Made by a program: the position numbers and the translations under genes
The notes under the pieces: model-generated
The model's database searches: none
What the model was told of the DNA's origin: nothing
Seen by the model: only the letters and a program-made list of their open reading frames with translations
In this document: piece after piece, positions 26,473-33,865 of the stretch
Position numbering within the stretch: the stretch's first letter is position 1
How the letters are laid out: the number at the start of each line of letters is the position of its first letter
DNA from: Planctomycetota bacterium
Lineage (GTDB): Bacteria > Planctomycetota > UBA11346
Length of the DNA: 64,000 nucleotides
Direction: 5' to 3'
NCBI GenBank assembly: GCA_014193115.1
Contig: BJHQ01000020.1
Coordinates: forward strand, 1 to 64,000

Positions 26473-26862
26473 CAGAAGAGGCGTCAGCGTGAGCTGAACG
26501 ACTACATTGCTGGAGAACCCGGCGTGGGGCGATTGGTGGCGCGCAGGGATGCGCCGCGGAACCCGTGTGCACACGACATGGACCATGAGCGTCGGTTGCC
26601 GAAGACCGGCCTTGTCGTGGAGATGATCACGGTCGCGGCCTGGTTGGCGGTGTGGTGGATCACGGAAGGTCGGCTCGGGGGCAGGGTCGGCAGAGCCGGA
26701 TGCTGTGCTGGGACGGTTTATATGGTAGTTGAGTGATATGTCAACAGCCATATTTCTGTCAGAGTCAAACCCGGGTTGTCGGCTTGGAACGCCGCGTGGA
26801 AAACTGCTATGGACACGCAGGGGGAGAGCCTTGCATCGCTGCCCATGGACAGCGCAGGCGTC
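26473..26862. other. Spacer within the tRNA cluster, no gene seen
   Basis: About 390 bp. No tRNA signature and no convincing protein frame. The 26715-26765 stretch is markedly A/T-rich (ATATGGTAGTTGAGTGATAT and neighbours), and a similar ATATGGTAGT occurs at 27361. Confidence 0.35.
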
Positions 26863-26865
26863 TGG

Positions 26866-26949
26866 CTGGGAGGGGCGGATTCGAACCGCCAATGAGGTCG
26901 CCCTCGTCCGGTTAACAGCCGGATGCCTTACCATTCGGCGCACCTCCCA
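26866..26949 (-). tRNA. tRNA with anticodon GTT (Asn) on a serine-like class II body
   Basis: An 84-nt cloverleaf. Acceptor TGGGAGG/CCTCCCA, anticodon arm TCCGG-CTGTTAA-CCGGA (anticodon GTT) and T-arm GGCGG-TTCGAAT-CCGCC, discriminator G, encoded CCA. The variable region is 16 nt and forms a GAGG-GCGA-CCTC stem-loop. The D-arm (GCC-GAATGGTAA-GGC) is of the tRNA-Ser type. Bacterial tRNA-Asn normally has a short variable loop. By structure SerRS might charge it, by anticodon and G73 AsnRS might; the sequence alone cannot decide. Confidence 0.75.
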
Positions 26950-26962
26950 ATGAAGACCATGG

Positions 26963-27034
26963 TGGCCCCAGGCCGTCTCGAACGGCCATCTCCGGATTTT
27001 CAGTCCGGCGTCCTGCCGATTGGACGACAGGGCC
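26963..27034 (-). tRNA. tRNA-Phe(GAA)
   Basis: A 72-nt cloverleaf. Acceptor GGCCCTG/TGGGGCC, D-arm GTCC-AATCGGCA-GGAC, anticodon arm CCGGA-CTGAAAA-TCCGG (anticodon GAA) and T-arm GGCCG-TTCGAGA-CGGCC. Discriminator A with an encoded CCA. Thirteen bases separate it from the next tRNA, so the two are probably one transcript. Confidence 0.88.
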
Positions 27035-27042
27035 ATCGTGTT

Positions 27043-27190
27043 GCCTCGCAAAGACTCGAATCGAACACACATCGAGTTCGCCATCCTGCGGCTGAGCCAA
27101 CCTGCCAAGCAGGTGGTCAGAGGAGGTGGACTCGAACCTGCGGCACGTGGTTCGCGAGCATGTTTTCGCCACGGATCTGCAGTTGTCGAA
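27043..27190 (-). pseudogene. Two degenerate tRNA-like remnants
   Basis: The minus strand shows TTCGATT near 27055-27065 and GGTTCGAGTCC near 27130-27140. The second is followed by CTCCTCTG-ACCA, which looks like an acceptor end with CCA. In both the T-stem has mismatches and no matching 5' acceptor strand or normal anticodon arm can be found. They look like decayed members of the array. Confidence 0.35.
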
Positions 27191-27203
27191 GAGGAAAAAC
27201 GAA

Positions 27204-27235
27204 GCGAGCCCCTGGGAGGTGTCCCAGGGGCTCGC
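27204..27235 (-). terminator. Strong stem-loop with T-run on the minus strand
   Basis: 14-base perfect arms GCGAGCCCCTGGGA and TCCCAGGGGCTCGC around GGTG. On the minus strand it is followed by GTTTTTCC (27195-27199 are five A's on the plus strand). It would stop minus-strand transcription from beyond 27235, insulating the tRNA cluster. Confidence 0.65.
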
Positions 27236-27413
27236 AGATGAGGTCGCGTCGGTGTGGTCTAGCGCGTCGTCATGGTCTGCATCGCCCCTGGAGCATCCGA
27301 AAATTCACCGGATGCTGGACACAGGGATTGCGAGGGACGAACGCGGACATGGGCATAACAATATGGTAGTCTCTGCGATTGTCAACCATGCGAAGTCGGC
27401 TAGCCTGCGGGCG

Positions 27414-28241
27414 ATGAGCAATGCTCCCAGCCTGTCGCTCGCCCTGCGCTGGCTGACTGCCGATAACGGACTGTCGGAACAGGAGCTGGCGGTGCTTGCC
27501 GGGGTCTCGCCGGGTGCAGTGGTGGCCTACCTGAACAAGCCCCATGCACCGACCCTGACCTGGTTGGGCCTGCTCAACGCTTTGCGCTGCCGGTTGGAGG
27601 TCAAAGCCCCCAAACGACTCCTGAGCATCGCCCTTCCCAGGATCAGCGCCCAACGCCGGGCCAATGAACGCCAGCAGTGGGAAGCCCGGCGGCTGGTGGC
27701 GTTCCGTTCGCAGATCCTGCGCCAGAGCCCGGGAATCATGCTGGAAGACGCCCAGCGAACCGCGCTCGGCTATGTCGCGGCATCGGCTGCGCGCCTCGAC
27801 AACGACTTGCAGGCGGCCCACCAGCGACTCGGGTCAACCTACGCCGATGCCACCACTTCCGGCCTGCGCGCAGGCTTGCGCGCTGTCGCTGACGCGGCGT
27901 GCGTGAACGCCGAGGATCTCGCATTGCTCTCCGGGGTCTCGCTCAGCGCCGTGCAAGCGGTGCTCGACCAGACAGCCGAGGGTCGGTTGGCCACTCCGCA
28001 TCGCCTGTTCTCGGCCATCGCCGCCCGCCTGGTCATCCGGCCGGCTGGTGGTGGCGCAGTCGCCATCAACCTCTCCCCACCTGGCGATTGGCGGCCCGAG
28101 GCTCCGCGGCCCGGTCGCAGCTCCATAACCCACGATGAAATCCGTGAGCGGGCCGGTCGCGGTGAGGCGCTTGCGACCATCGCCCGCGCAGCCGGCGTGT
28201 CACGGCAACGGGTACATGCGATCGTAAGCAGAGGCCCATGA
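27414..28241 (+). CDS. Multi-HTH DNA-binding protein
   Basis: A 275-residue protein with three helix-turn-helix-like regions. One is near residues 15-40 (L-S-E-Q-E-L-A-V-L-A-G-V-S-P-G-A-V-V-A-Y). A second, closely similar, is near 165-185 (N-A-E-D-L-A-L-L-S-G-V-S-L-S-A-V). The last, at the C-terminus, is of the resolvase/sigma type (A-L-A-T-I-A-R-A-A-G-V-S-R-Q-R-V). The first two look like an internal duplication of an XRE-type unit. The ATG at 27414 was taken because similarity begins there. It overlaps the phosphoesterase gene as ATGA and leads a coupled four-gene operon, which it may autoregulate. I do not recognise the full-length family. Confidence 0.6.
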   Translation: MSNAPSLSLALRWLTADNGLSEQELAVLAGVSPGAVVAYLNKPHAPTLTWLGLLNALRCRLEVKAPKRLLSIALPRISAQRRANERQQWEARRLVAFRSQILRQSPGIMLEDAQRTALGYVAASAARLDNDLQAAHQRLGSTYADATTSGLRAGLRAVADAACVNAEDLALLSGVSLSAVQAVLDQTAEGRLATPHRLFSAIAARLVIRPAGGGAVAINLSPPGDWRPEAPRPGRSSITHDEIRERAGRGEALATIARAAGVSRQRVHAIVSRGP

Positions 28242-28792
28242 AGCCGTCGGCGGCCGTCACCGATCTGCCGGTCCCGCGCTGGGTGATCTCCGACACGCAT
28301 CTCGGGCATGCCAACATTCTGAGCTACTGCCCGTGGCGGCAGACCTGGGCCGGCGATGTGCACCAGCACGACGCGGCCCTGATCGACGCCTGGAACAGCG
28401 TTGTCGGTCCCGAAGACTGGGTCCTGCACCTCGGCGACGTCGCGTTTGGTCACTTCGATCAGGTCGCTACCTACCGCACACGCCTGCAAGGCAGGATCTG
28501 TGTGGTGCTCGGCAACCATGATCGGACGCGCACCTCGATGCTGACAGCCGGCTTCGAAGTCGTGGTGCCGCTTGGTGAAATCCGCGTCGGCGATGACCGT
28601 TGGGTTTGCCGGCATGACCCGGCCAAGGTCACGCCGGAGATGGCAAAAGGTGCCAGGCGCGTGCTGCACGGCCACTGCCATGGTGACAGCCACCGCGGCT
28701 CGCTCCCCGAGCATTTGCGCGAGCTTGCCATCGACTGCGGGGTCGATGCGCTGCGTTCCGTGGCACCGGTGCCCTGGGATCAGATCAGATGA
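28238..28792 (+). CDS. Calcineurin-like metallophosphoesterase
   Basis: A 184-residue phosphoesterase with all core motifs: I-S-D-T-H-L-G-H (Asp19, His21), L-H-L-G-D-V-A-F near residue 66, V-L-G-N-H-D-R near 92 and L-H-G-H-C-H-G near 148. The short form with D-T-H-L-G-H-A-N is common in phages and mobile elements and is often annotated only as phosphoesterase or hydrolase. Start and stop overlap the neighbouring genes as ATGA on both sides. It would use two metal ions to hydrolyse a phosphomonoester or phosphodiester; the substrate is unknown. Confidence 0.82.
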   Translation: MKPSAAVTDLPVPRWVISDTHLGHANILSYCPWRQTWAGDVHQHDAALIDAWNSVVGPEDWVLHLGDVAFGHFDQVATYRTRLQGRICVVLGNHDRTRTSMLTAGFEVVVPLGEIRVGDDRWVCRHDPAKVTPEMAKGARRVLHGHCHGDSHRGSLPEHLRELAIDCGVDALRSVAPVPWDQIR

Positions 28793-29406
28793 ATGGTCTT
28801 GGACTGCGCTGGCCGGCGGTCTGGAGGCGCCTTGGCGCATCGGTCATCCCCGACATCAGTGATCTTCTGCAACGTTGGGCCGAACCCCATCGCCGTTACC
28901 ACACGACCGCGCACCTCGCCCACTGCTTGGCGACCTATGACCGCAACCCGCTGCGTGACGCCCGGGTCGAGCTGGCGCTGTGGTTCCACGATGCCGTCTA
29001 TGACCCGCGTGCCAGCGACAATGAGGATCGGTCCGCCGAGCTGGCGCGCTCGGCTGCCGGTGTTGCCGGCCTGACGCCAGAGATCACCGACGTCATCATT
29101 GGCTGCATCATGGCAACCCGGCATCGTGGGCCTCCGGCCAATGCCGCCGAGGCCCTGACCCTGGATGTTGACCTGGCCATCCTCGGCGAAACCCGCGGCC
29201 GCTTCGACCGCTACGATGCTGCGATCCGGGCGGAGTACGCCTGGGTGCCCGAGGCGACCTATCGGCGCGAACGCGGACGCATCCTGGCGAGCTTCGCTCA
29301 GCGCGAGGATCTCTTCACCACGCCTTGGTTCCGCCGCCGCTACCTGGCCAGGTCGCGGACGAACCTGCAACGCGCGGTGCGCCGGTTGGAGGCTGCCCAT
29401 GGGTGA
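28789..29406 (+). CDS. HD superfamily metal-dependent phosphohydrolase
   Basis: A 205-residue HD protein. Y-H-T-T-A-H-L-A-H supplies the first histidines (His38, His42). L-W-F-H-D-A-V-Y-D is the HD motif (His67-Asp68), and L-D-V-D-L-A-I-L-G near residue 126 is the distal Asp. The pattern matches the predicted HD phosphohydrolase family COG4339. A nucleotide or nucleotide-derived second messenger is a plausible substrate. The start overlaps the phosphoesterase stop as ATGA, and the last 8 bp overlap the small membrane gene. Pairing with a metallophosphoesterase suggests consecutive steps on one phosphorylated compound (inference). Confidence 0.78.
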   Translation: MNGLGLRWPAVWRRLGASVIPDISDLLQRWAEPHRRYHTTAHLAHCLATYDRNPLRDARVELALWFHDAVYDPRASDNEDRSAELARSAAGVAGLTPEITDVIIGCIMATRHRGPPANAAEALTLDVDLAILGETRGRFDRYDAAIRAEYAWVPEATYRRERGRILASFAQREDLFTTPWFRRRYLARSRTNLQRAVRRLEAAHG

Positions 29407-29656
29407 CCTCACCAGCCGGCGATGGATCGTCGCAAAAGGCATCCTGTTCGCCGTCATCGTAGTGATGGCCGGCTCTGGCGTGCTCATCCACGAGAACTTC
29501 TGGTTCCGACTCGGCCTGCTGCTGGTCTGCCTGTGGGCCGCCTGCCGGTTCTACTATTTCCTGTTTTATGTCCTTGAGCGCTACGTCGGCGTCGAGGGCC
29601 GCTATGCTGGCATTGTCGACCTCTGTCAGCGCCTGTGGCGGAAACGGAAACCGTGA
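29399..29656 (+). CDS. Small membrane protein
   Basis: An 85-residue protein with two hydrophobic segments (residues ~13-30 and ~36-60; W-F-R-L-G-L-L-L-V-C-L-W-A-A) followed by a basic tail ending R-K-R-K-P. The start overlaps the HD gene by 8 bp, so it is very likely translated with it. It has no recognisable family and is the last gene of the coupled operon that begins at 27414. It may anchor the soluble partners or act as a membrane effector; neither is shown. Confidence 0.55.
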   Translation: MGDLTSRRWIVAKGILFAVIVVMAGSGVLIHENFWFRLGLLLVCLWAACRFYYFLFYVLERYVGVEGRYAGIVDLCQRLWRKRKP

Positions 29657-29775
29657 GGCTGGTTCATCGCACCTGATGGCTTCTGCAGTGCATCTGGCGG
29701 CCTCCGGGGAGGACGATTGCTTTCTGAGGGCGTTGCTCCTTTGCTCGCGGGACCATGCCGGTTCACATCCAGCCT

Positions 29776-29820
29776 CGGCTTGCGCTGCATCCACGGCTTG
29801 CGCTGCATCCACGGCTTGCG
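29776..29820. repeat. Tandem 18-bp repeat, 2.5 copies
   Basis: CGGCTTGCGCTGCATCCA repeats at 29776 and 29794, with a half copy at 29812, about 50 bp before the sigma factor gene. It could be a slippage product in the promoter region. Confidence 0.7.
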
Positions 29821-29867
29821 CCGCCGACCGGTTCTTCGGATGACGCGACGCGTCTATCGACGCCTGT

Positions 29868-31130
29868 ATGATCCCTTCAGCGGAAGCAACCTCGGCTATC
29901 GATCGCCTGTTTCGTGCCGAACATGGTCGCGTCTTGGCCACCGTGGTTCGTCTGGTCAGGGACTTCGATCTTGCTGAAGACGTGGTGCAGGAAGCCTTCA
30001 TCGCCGCCATCCAGCAATGGCCCAAGGATGGCTGGCCCGGGAATCCGGTCGCGTGGCTGGTCTCCTGCGCCCGGTTCAAAGCCATCGATTCCATTCGGCG
30101 GCGGACCCGGATGCAGGAATCGGAGCGGGAGATCGCAGGTTTGATTGCAGAGCTTGAAGCCAGCAACCACGACCTGTCCGAGCGCGAGATCCAGGACGAT
30201 CAGCTCCGGTTGATCCTCGCCTGCTGTCATCCGGCTCTCGATCCGCAGGTTCAGGTCGCGTTGACCCTGCGCGAGGTCTGCGGTCTCACCACCGAGGAGA
30301 TCGCCGCCGCCTTCCTGGTCGCTCCTGCGACCATGGCCCAGCGCATCGTACGCGGCAAAGCCAAAATCCGCGACGCGAAGATTCCCTTCAGAATACCTGG
30401 CGTCGAAGAGCTGCCGCGGCGGATCGAAGCGGTGCTGGCGGTCTGCTACCTGGTGTTCAATGAAGGGTATTCAGCATCAGCTGGTCCGCTCCACACCAGG
30501 CAGGATCTGTCAGGTGAAGCGATCCGCCTCGGCCGCCTGCTGTGCGAGCTGTGCCCGGACGGCGAAGCCTTCGGCCTTCTGGCCCTGATGCTGCTCCATG
30601 ATTCGCGGCGCGAAGCCCGGACGACCAGCACGGGTGATGTGGTCCTGCTTCAAGAGCAGGATCGTTCGCGCTGGAACCGCGATGCCATCCGTGAAGCCCA
30701 CCGATGGCTCGCTCGGGCCATGGCCGCGGAGCCGATCGGAGCGTATACGATCCAGGCGGCCATTTCTGCGCTTCACGCCGACGCGCCAAGCGCCGAGCGG
30801 ACCGACTGGCGGCAGATCGTGGCCTGGTACGATGCCCTGATCCAAGCGGCGCCATCGCCGGTGATCGCGCTCAACCGGGCTGTGGCGGTCGCTATGTGCG
30901 ATGGCCCCGAAGCCGGACTGGCCGTGGTGGAAACCCTCCAGGCTGAGCTGGCGGACTACCACCTGCTCCATGCCGCCCGGGGCGATTTGCTGCGCCGGGC
31001 CGGCCGGATCGCAGAGGCCGCCGCCGCATATCGGCAGGCGCTGGTGCATGCCTACCAGGACCCCGAACGCAGGCTGCTCGGGCGCCGGTTGACGGAGCTG
31101 TCCGAGATCCAGGCCTCAACCGCAATGTAG
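29868..31130 (+). CDS. ECF42-type RNA polymerase sigma factor
   Basis: A 420-residue sigma factor, twice the length of a normal ECF. Region 2 lies in residues ~10-75 (F-D-L-A-E-D-V-V-Q-E-A-F and A-W-L-V-S-C-A-R-F-K-A-I-D). Region 4 is near 110-165 (L-T-L-R-E-V-C-G-L-T-T-E-E-I-A). A long C-terminal helical domain follows with TPR-like repeats (A-R-G-D-L-L-R-R-A-G-R-I-A-E-A-A-A-A-Y). This is the architecture of the ECF42 group (older name SigJ-like/DUF6596). That group is usually beside DGPF/YCII genes and lacks a classic anti-sigma factor, the C-terminal domain being needed for activity. The genes downstream here fit exactly. Confidence 0.88.
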   Translation: MIPSAEATSAIDRLFRAEHGRVLATVVRLVRDFDLAEDVVQEAFIAAIQQWPKDGWPGNPVAWLVSCARFKAIDSIRRRTRMQESEREIAGLIAELEASNHDLSEREIQDDQLRLILACCHPALDPQVQVALTLREVCGLTTEEIAAAFLVAPATMAQRIVRGKAKIRDAKIPFRIPGVEELPRRIEAVLAVCYLVFNEGYSASAGPLHTRQDLSGEAIRLGRLLCELCPDGEAFGLLALMLLHDSRREARTTSTGDVVLLQEQDRSRWNRDAIREAHRWLARAMAAEPIGAYTIQAAISALHADAPSAERTDWRQIVAWYDALIQAAPSPVIALNRAVAVAMCDGPEAGLAVVETLQAELADYHLLHAARGDLLRRAGRIAEAAAAYRQALVHAYQDPERRLLGRRLTELSEIQASTAM

Positions 31131-31168
31131 TATCGTCCCGCCAGGCGAGAACAGTGGACCCAGTTCGT

Positions 31169-31195
31169 TGTCGAATTCCGACCGGCCCGTTCGAT
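31169..31195 (+). promoter_or_regulatory. Candidate ECF42-dependent promoter
   Basis: TGTCGA (31169-31174), 17 bases, then CGAT (31192-31195), about 68 bp before the first DGPF gene. From memory, ECF42 promoters contain TGTCGA in the -35 and CGA in the -10 position; this recall should be checked. Confidence 0.45.
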
Positions 31196-31262
31196 TAGAA
31201 GGAGAACGGCGGAATTGCAGCGCGGTCGCGCCGTCGCCGCCGAGCCACCCCGGAGCCCATCC

Positions 31263-32105
31263 ATGCGCGTCGTCGTCTTCGTCAAAGCCACCCCATCATC
31301 CGAGGCCGGGCTCATGCCCAGCGAGCGGCTGATGGTCGACATGGGGAATTTCAATGAGGAATTGGTGAAGGCCGGCATCATGAAGGACGGCGCCGGCCTG
31401 CGTCCGTCCGCCCAGGCGGTGCGGGTGCGGTTCTCGGGCGCTGATCGCACCGTCATCAACGGCCCCTTTGCCGAAACCAAGGAACTGGTGGCCGGGTTCT
31501 GGCTGTGGGAGGTCCCCTCGTTGGCCGACGCCATCGCTTGGGTGCGCAAATGCCCGAACCCGATGCCCGAGGAGTCGGAGATCGAGATCCGACCATTCAT
31601 CGAATGGGAGGACCTCGGCGAGGGATTCACGCCGGAGCTGAAGGCCCAGGAGGCCCGTCTCGACGCGCAGGCCGCCATGAGCCGCGCCACGGTCCAGTCC
31701 TATCTGTTCTTCAACGGCCGCTGTGATGAAGCCCTGGCGTTCTACACCACCGCCGTGCAGGCCAAGGTGAGCACGGTCCTGCGCTGGAACGAGAGCCCCG
31801 AAACGCTCCCGCCGGGGCTGCTCAAGCCGGGCTTCGAGACCAAGGTCATGCACTGTGAATTCAAGGTCGGCGGCACCACCGTGCTCGCCTCGGATGGCTG
31901 CGGCGAGGACACCCGCTTCCAGGGCTTCCGGCTGGCCCTCACTGTGCCGACCGAGGCCGCCGCCGACCTCGCCTTCACGGCCCTCGCCGATGGCGGTCGC
32001 ATCGACCTTCCCCTGGCCAAGACCTTCTGGTCGCCGCGCTACGGGATGGTGACGGACCGCTTCGGCATCGGCTGGATGGTCATGGTCATCGCACAACAAC
32101 AATGA
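31263..32105 (+). CDS. DGPF/YCII domain fused to a PhnB-like glyoxalase domain
   Basis: A 280-residue fusion. Residues 1-~115 are a YCII-type domain with the signature N-G-P-F-A-E-T-K-E near residue 63. Residues ~140-280 are a PhnB/glyoxalase-like domain (Y-L-F-F-N-G-R-C-D-E-A-L-A-F-Y, later F-W-S-P-R-Y-G-M-V-T-D-R-F-G). The two are usually separate proteins. YCII proteins are small ferredoxin-like folds of unclear chemistry, and PhnB-like proteins are metal-independent relatives of glyoxalases. The ATG at 31263 lies 68 bp downstream of a candidate ECF42 promoter. It is the first target gene of the sigma factor locus. Confidence 0.8.
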   Translation: MRVVVFVKATPSSEAGLMPSERLMVDMGNFNEELVKAGIMKDGAGLRPSAQAVRVRFSGADRTVINGPFAETKELVAGFWLWEVPSLADAIAWVRKCPNPMPEESEIEIRPFIEWEDLGEGFTPELKAQEARLDAQAAMSRATVQSYLFFNGRCDEALAFYTTAVQAKVSTVLRWNESPETLPPGLLKPGFETKVMHCEFKVGGTTVLASDGCGEDTRFQGFRLALTVPTEAAADLAFTALADGGRIDLPLAKTFWSPRYGMVTDRFGIGWMVMVIAQQQ

Positions 32106-32124
32106 AACGATGAGGAACAACTCA

Positions 32125-32628
32125 ATGAGCACCTACACCAACACGACATCAGCATTCTCAACCGCCCAGGATGAAGCCGAGATCCGCCGGCTGATCGAGG
32201 CCTGGTCTGCCGCGGTCAGCGCCCGGGACCTGGATGGGATCGCTGCGAACTATCAGCCGGACACCCTGCTGTTCGATGCGATCCCGCCTTACAAGACGAT
32301 CGGGAGGGACGCGATCCGGCAGGCCTGGGCCAACTGCCTGCCGTTCTTTCCTGAGCAGTTCAGGTTGGAGCGCCGCGACCTCACCATCCAGGTCGCTGGC
32401 GACACCGCCTTCGCTCATTTCCTCATCCACTTCCTTCCCGTTCCGGCAGACGACCCCTGTGGACAGACGTGGATGCGGGTGACGTCCGGCTTCCGGCGCA
32501 TCCAGGGGGCATGGAAGGTCCTCCACGAGCATGTGTCGGTGCCTTTCAATCCGATGAACAGCCAAGTGTGGTTCATCAGGAATCCGGACGTGGTCGACAT
32601 CCCGGACTATGGCAACGCATGCACATGA
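32125..32628 (+). CDS. SnoaL/NTF2-like protein (DUF4440 type)
   Basis: A 167-residue protein of the NTF2 fold. E-I-R-R-L-I-E-A-W-S-A-A-V-S-A-R-D is the first helix, followed by Y-Q-P-D-T-L-L-F-D-A and I-G-R-D-A-I-R-Q-A-W. The beta-sheet half ends in T-S-G-F-R-R-I-Q-G-A-W-K-V-L-H-E-H, which is typical of ketosteroid-isomerase-like proteins. The ATG at 32125 is preceded by GAGGA at nine bases; an ATG at 32110 was not taken. The gene is a frequent ECF42-locus partner. Substrate unknown. Confidence 0.82.
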   Translation: MSTYTNTTSAFSTAQDEAEIRRLIEAWSAAVSARDLDGIAANYQPDTLLFDAIPPYKTIGRDAIRQAWANCLPFFPEQFRLERRDLTIQVAGDTAFAHFLIHFLPVPADDPCGQTWMRVTSGFRRIQGAWKVLHEHVSVPFNPMNSQVWFIRNPDVVDIPDYGNACT

Positions 32629-32689
32629 ACGGCAGCAGGGGTCACTTCGACATGACGACACACATGGCCACATCAGGTAAGGGAATCCC

Positions 32690-33097
32690 ATGACCACGAA
32701 CAAAGCCCGCATCATAGGTTGGATCCTGACCGGACTCGTCGGCCTGTTCCTGATCGGCGGGAGCGGTGTCCCCAAGTTCGTCGAATGGCCGGGAAAGGCC
32801 GCGATGATGGACCACTTGGGCCTGCCCCTGGCGCTGGTCCCGATCATCGGCGTCATCGAGATCGCGGTGACGCTGATCTACCTTATTCCGCGCACGTCGT
32901 TCCTGGGGGCCATCCTGCTCAGCGGGTACCTCGGCGGCGCGGTGCTGACGCACCTGCGCGTCGGCGACCCGTGGTGGTTCCCGGTCGTCCTCGGCGCCAT
33001 CGCCTGGCTGGGACTGGCCTTGCGCCAACCTGTCATAATGCGACTCGCACTGGGATCTTCCGCAGAAGTCATTCAGCCCGCTGGTCGATCAACATGA
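32690..33097 (+). CDS. DoxX-like family membrane protein
   Basis: A 135-residue membrane protein with four predicted helices (residues ~10-28, ~48-66, ~72-90, ~97-115). G-W-I-L-T-G-L-V-G-L-F, then K-F-V-E-W-P and G-V-I-E-I-A are the usual DoxX-like (DoxX_2) features. The stop overlaps the next gene's ATG (ATGA), so it is coupled to the double YCII gene. DoxX-like proteins are linked to redox stress in other bacteria; a specific role here is not evident. Confidence 0.8.
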   Translation: MTTNKARIIGWILTGLVGLFLIGGSGVPKFVEWPGKAAMMDHLGLPLALVPIIGVIEIAVTLIYLIPRTSFLGAILLSGYLGGAVLTHLRVGDPWWFPVVLGAIAWLGLALRQPVIMRLALGSSAEVIQPAGRST

Positions 33098-33861
33098 GGT
33101 ACATGCTGCTCGTCTACAGCCCGGAATCCGCCTGGACCACGGAGGAATGGACGGCCTGCGTCGTCGCCTCGTCGAAGATCTGCCAGGAACTCCAGGCCCA
33201 GGGACGCTTCATCGCGGCATCGCCGCTGCAACCGGTGGCCACCGCCACCACCGTGCGGATCCGCCAAGGCCAGACGCTGGTCACCTCCGGGCCGTTCGCC
33301 GAGACGACGGAGCAGTTCGGCGGTTTCTTCCTTATCGACGTTCCGGATCTCGATGCCGCCATCGCCATCGCCGCGCGGCTCCCCGCTGCTGGCAAAGGCA
33401 CCGTCGAGGTGCGGCCGGTCTTCGTCCTGCCCGACCTGCCGGCAGAGCAATTGTCTGCCCGCTCGGATCACGGAGCGCAGGCCGCGCCGTTCATGTTGCT
33501 GTGCTACGACGATGAACAGGCGTGGAATGCGCTGGGACCGGAAGCCCTGCGCGCAGCCCAGGCCGAAGCGGCGGCGTTGGTCCGGACCCTGGATGCACGG
33601 GGGCAATACCTCAGCGCGTCGCCATTGCATCCCATCGCCACGGCCACCAGTGTGCGGATACGCCAGGGCAAGCTGCTGGTCAGCGATGGACCATTCGCAG
33701 AAACCCGTGAGTTCCTCGGCGGCTATTTCCTTATCCACGCCCGCGATCTCAACGATGTGATCACCGTCGCTTCCAAGCATCCCGGTGCCAGGGTCGGCAG
33801 CGTCGAGATCCGGCGCTTGGCCGATGTGGGCATGCTGGTATCCGGACAGCAGCTGGTGTGA
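33094..33861 (+). CDS. Tandem DGPF/YCII domain protein
   Basis: A 255-residue protein made of two YCII units of about 120 residues each. The first carries S-G-P-F-A-E-T-T-E-Q-F-G-G-F-F-L-I and the second D-G-P-F-A-E-T-R-E-F-L-G-G-Y-F-L-I. Both keep V-R-I-R-Q-G before the motif. The duplication inside one chain mirrors the dimer that single YCII proteins form (inference). It begins in an ATGA overlap with the DoxX-like gene and ends five bases before the DUF1801 gene, so the four genes form one operon. Confidence 0.83.
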   Translation: MRYMLLVYSPESAWTTEEWTACVVASSKICQELQAQGRFIAASPLQPVATATTVRIRQGQTLVTSGPFAETTEQFGGFFLIDVPDLDAAIAIAARLPAAGKGTVEVRPVFVLPDLPAEQLSARSDHGAQAAPFMLLCYDDEQAWNALGPEALRAAQAEAAALVRTLDARGQYLSASPLHPIATATSVRIRQGKLLVSDGPFAETREFLGGYFLIHARDLNDVITVASKHPGARVGSVEIRRLADVGMLVSGQQLV

Positions 33862-33865
33862 TGAA

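Noticed and set aside
27043-27190. Two further functional tRNAs
   Set aside because: T-loops are present but T-stems are mismatched and no acceptor 5' strand or anticodon arm can be formed, so they are listed as remnants only.
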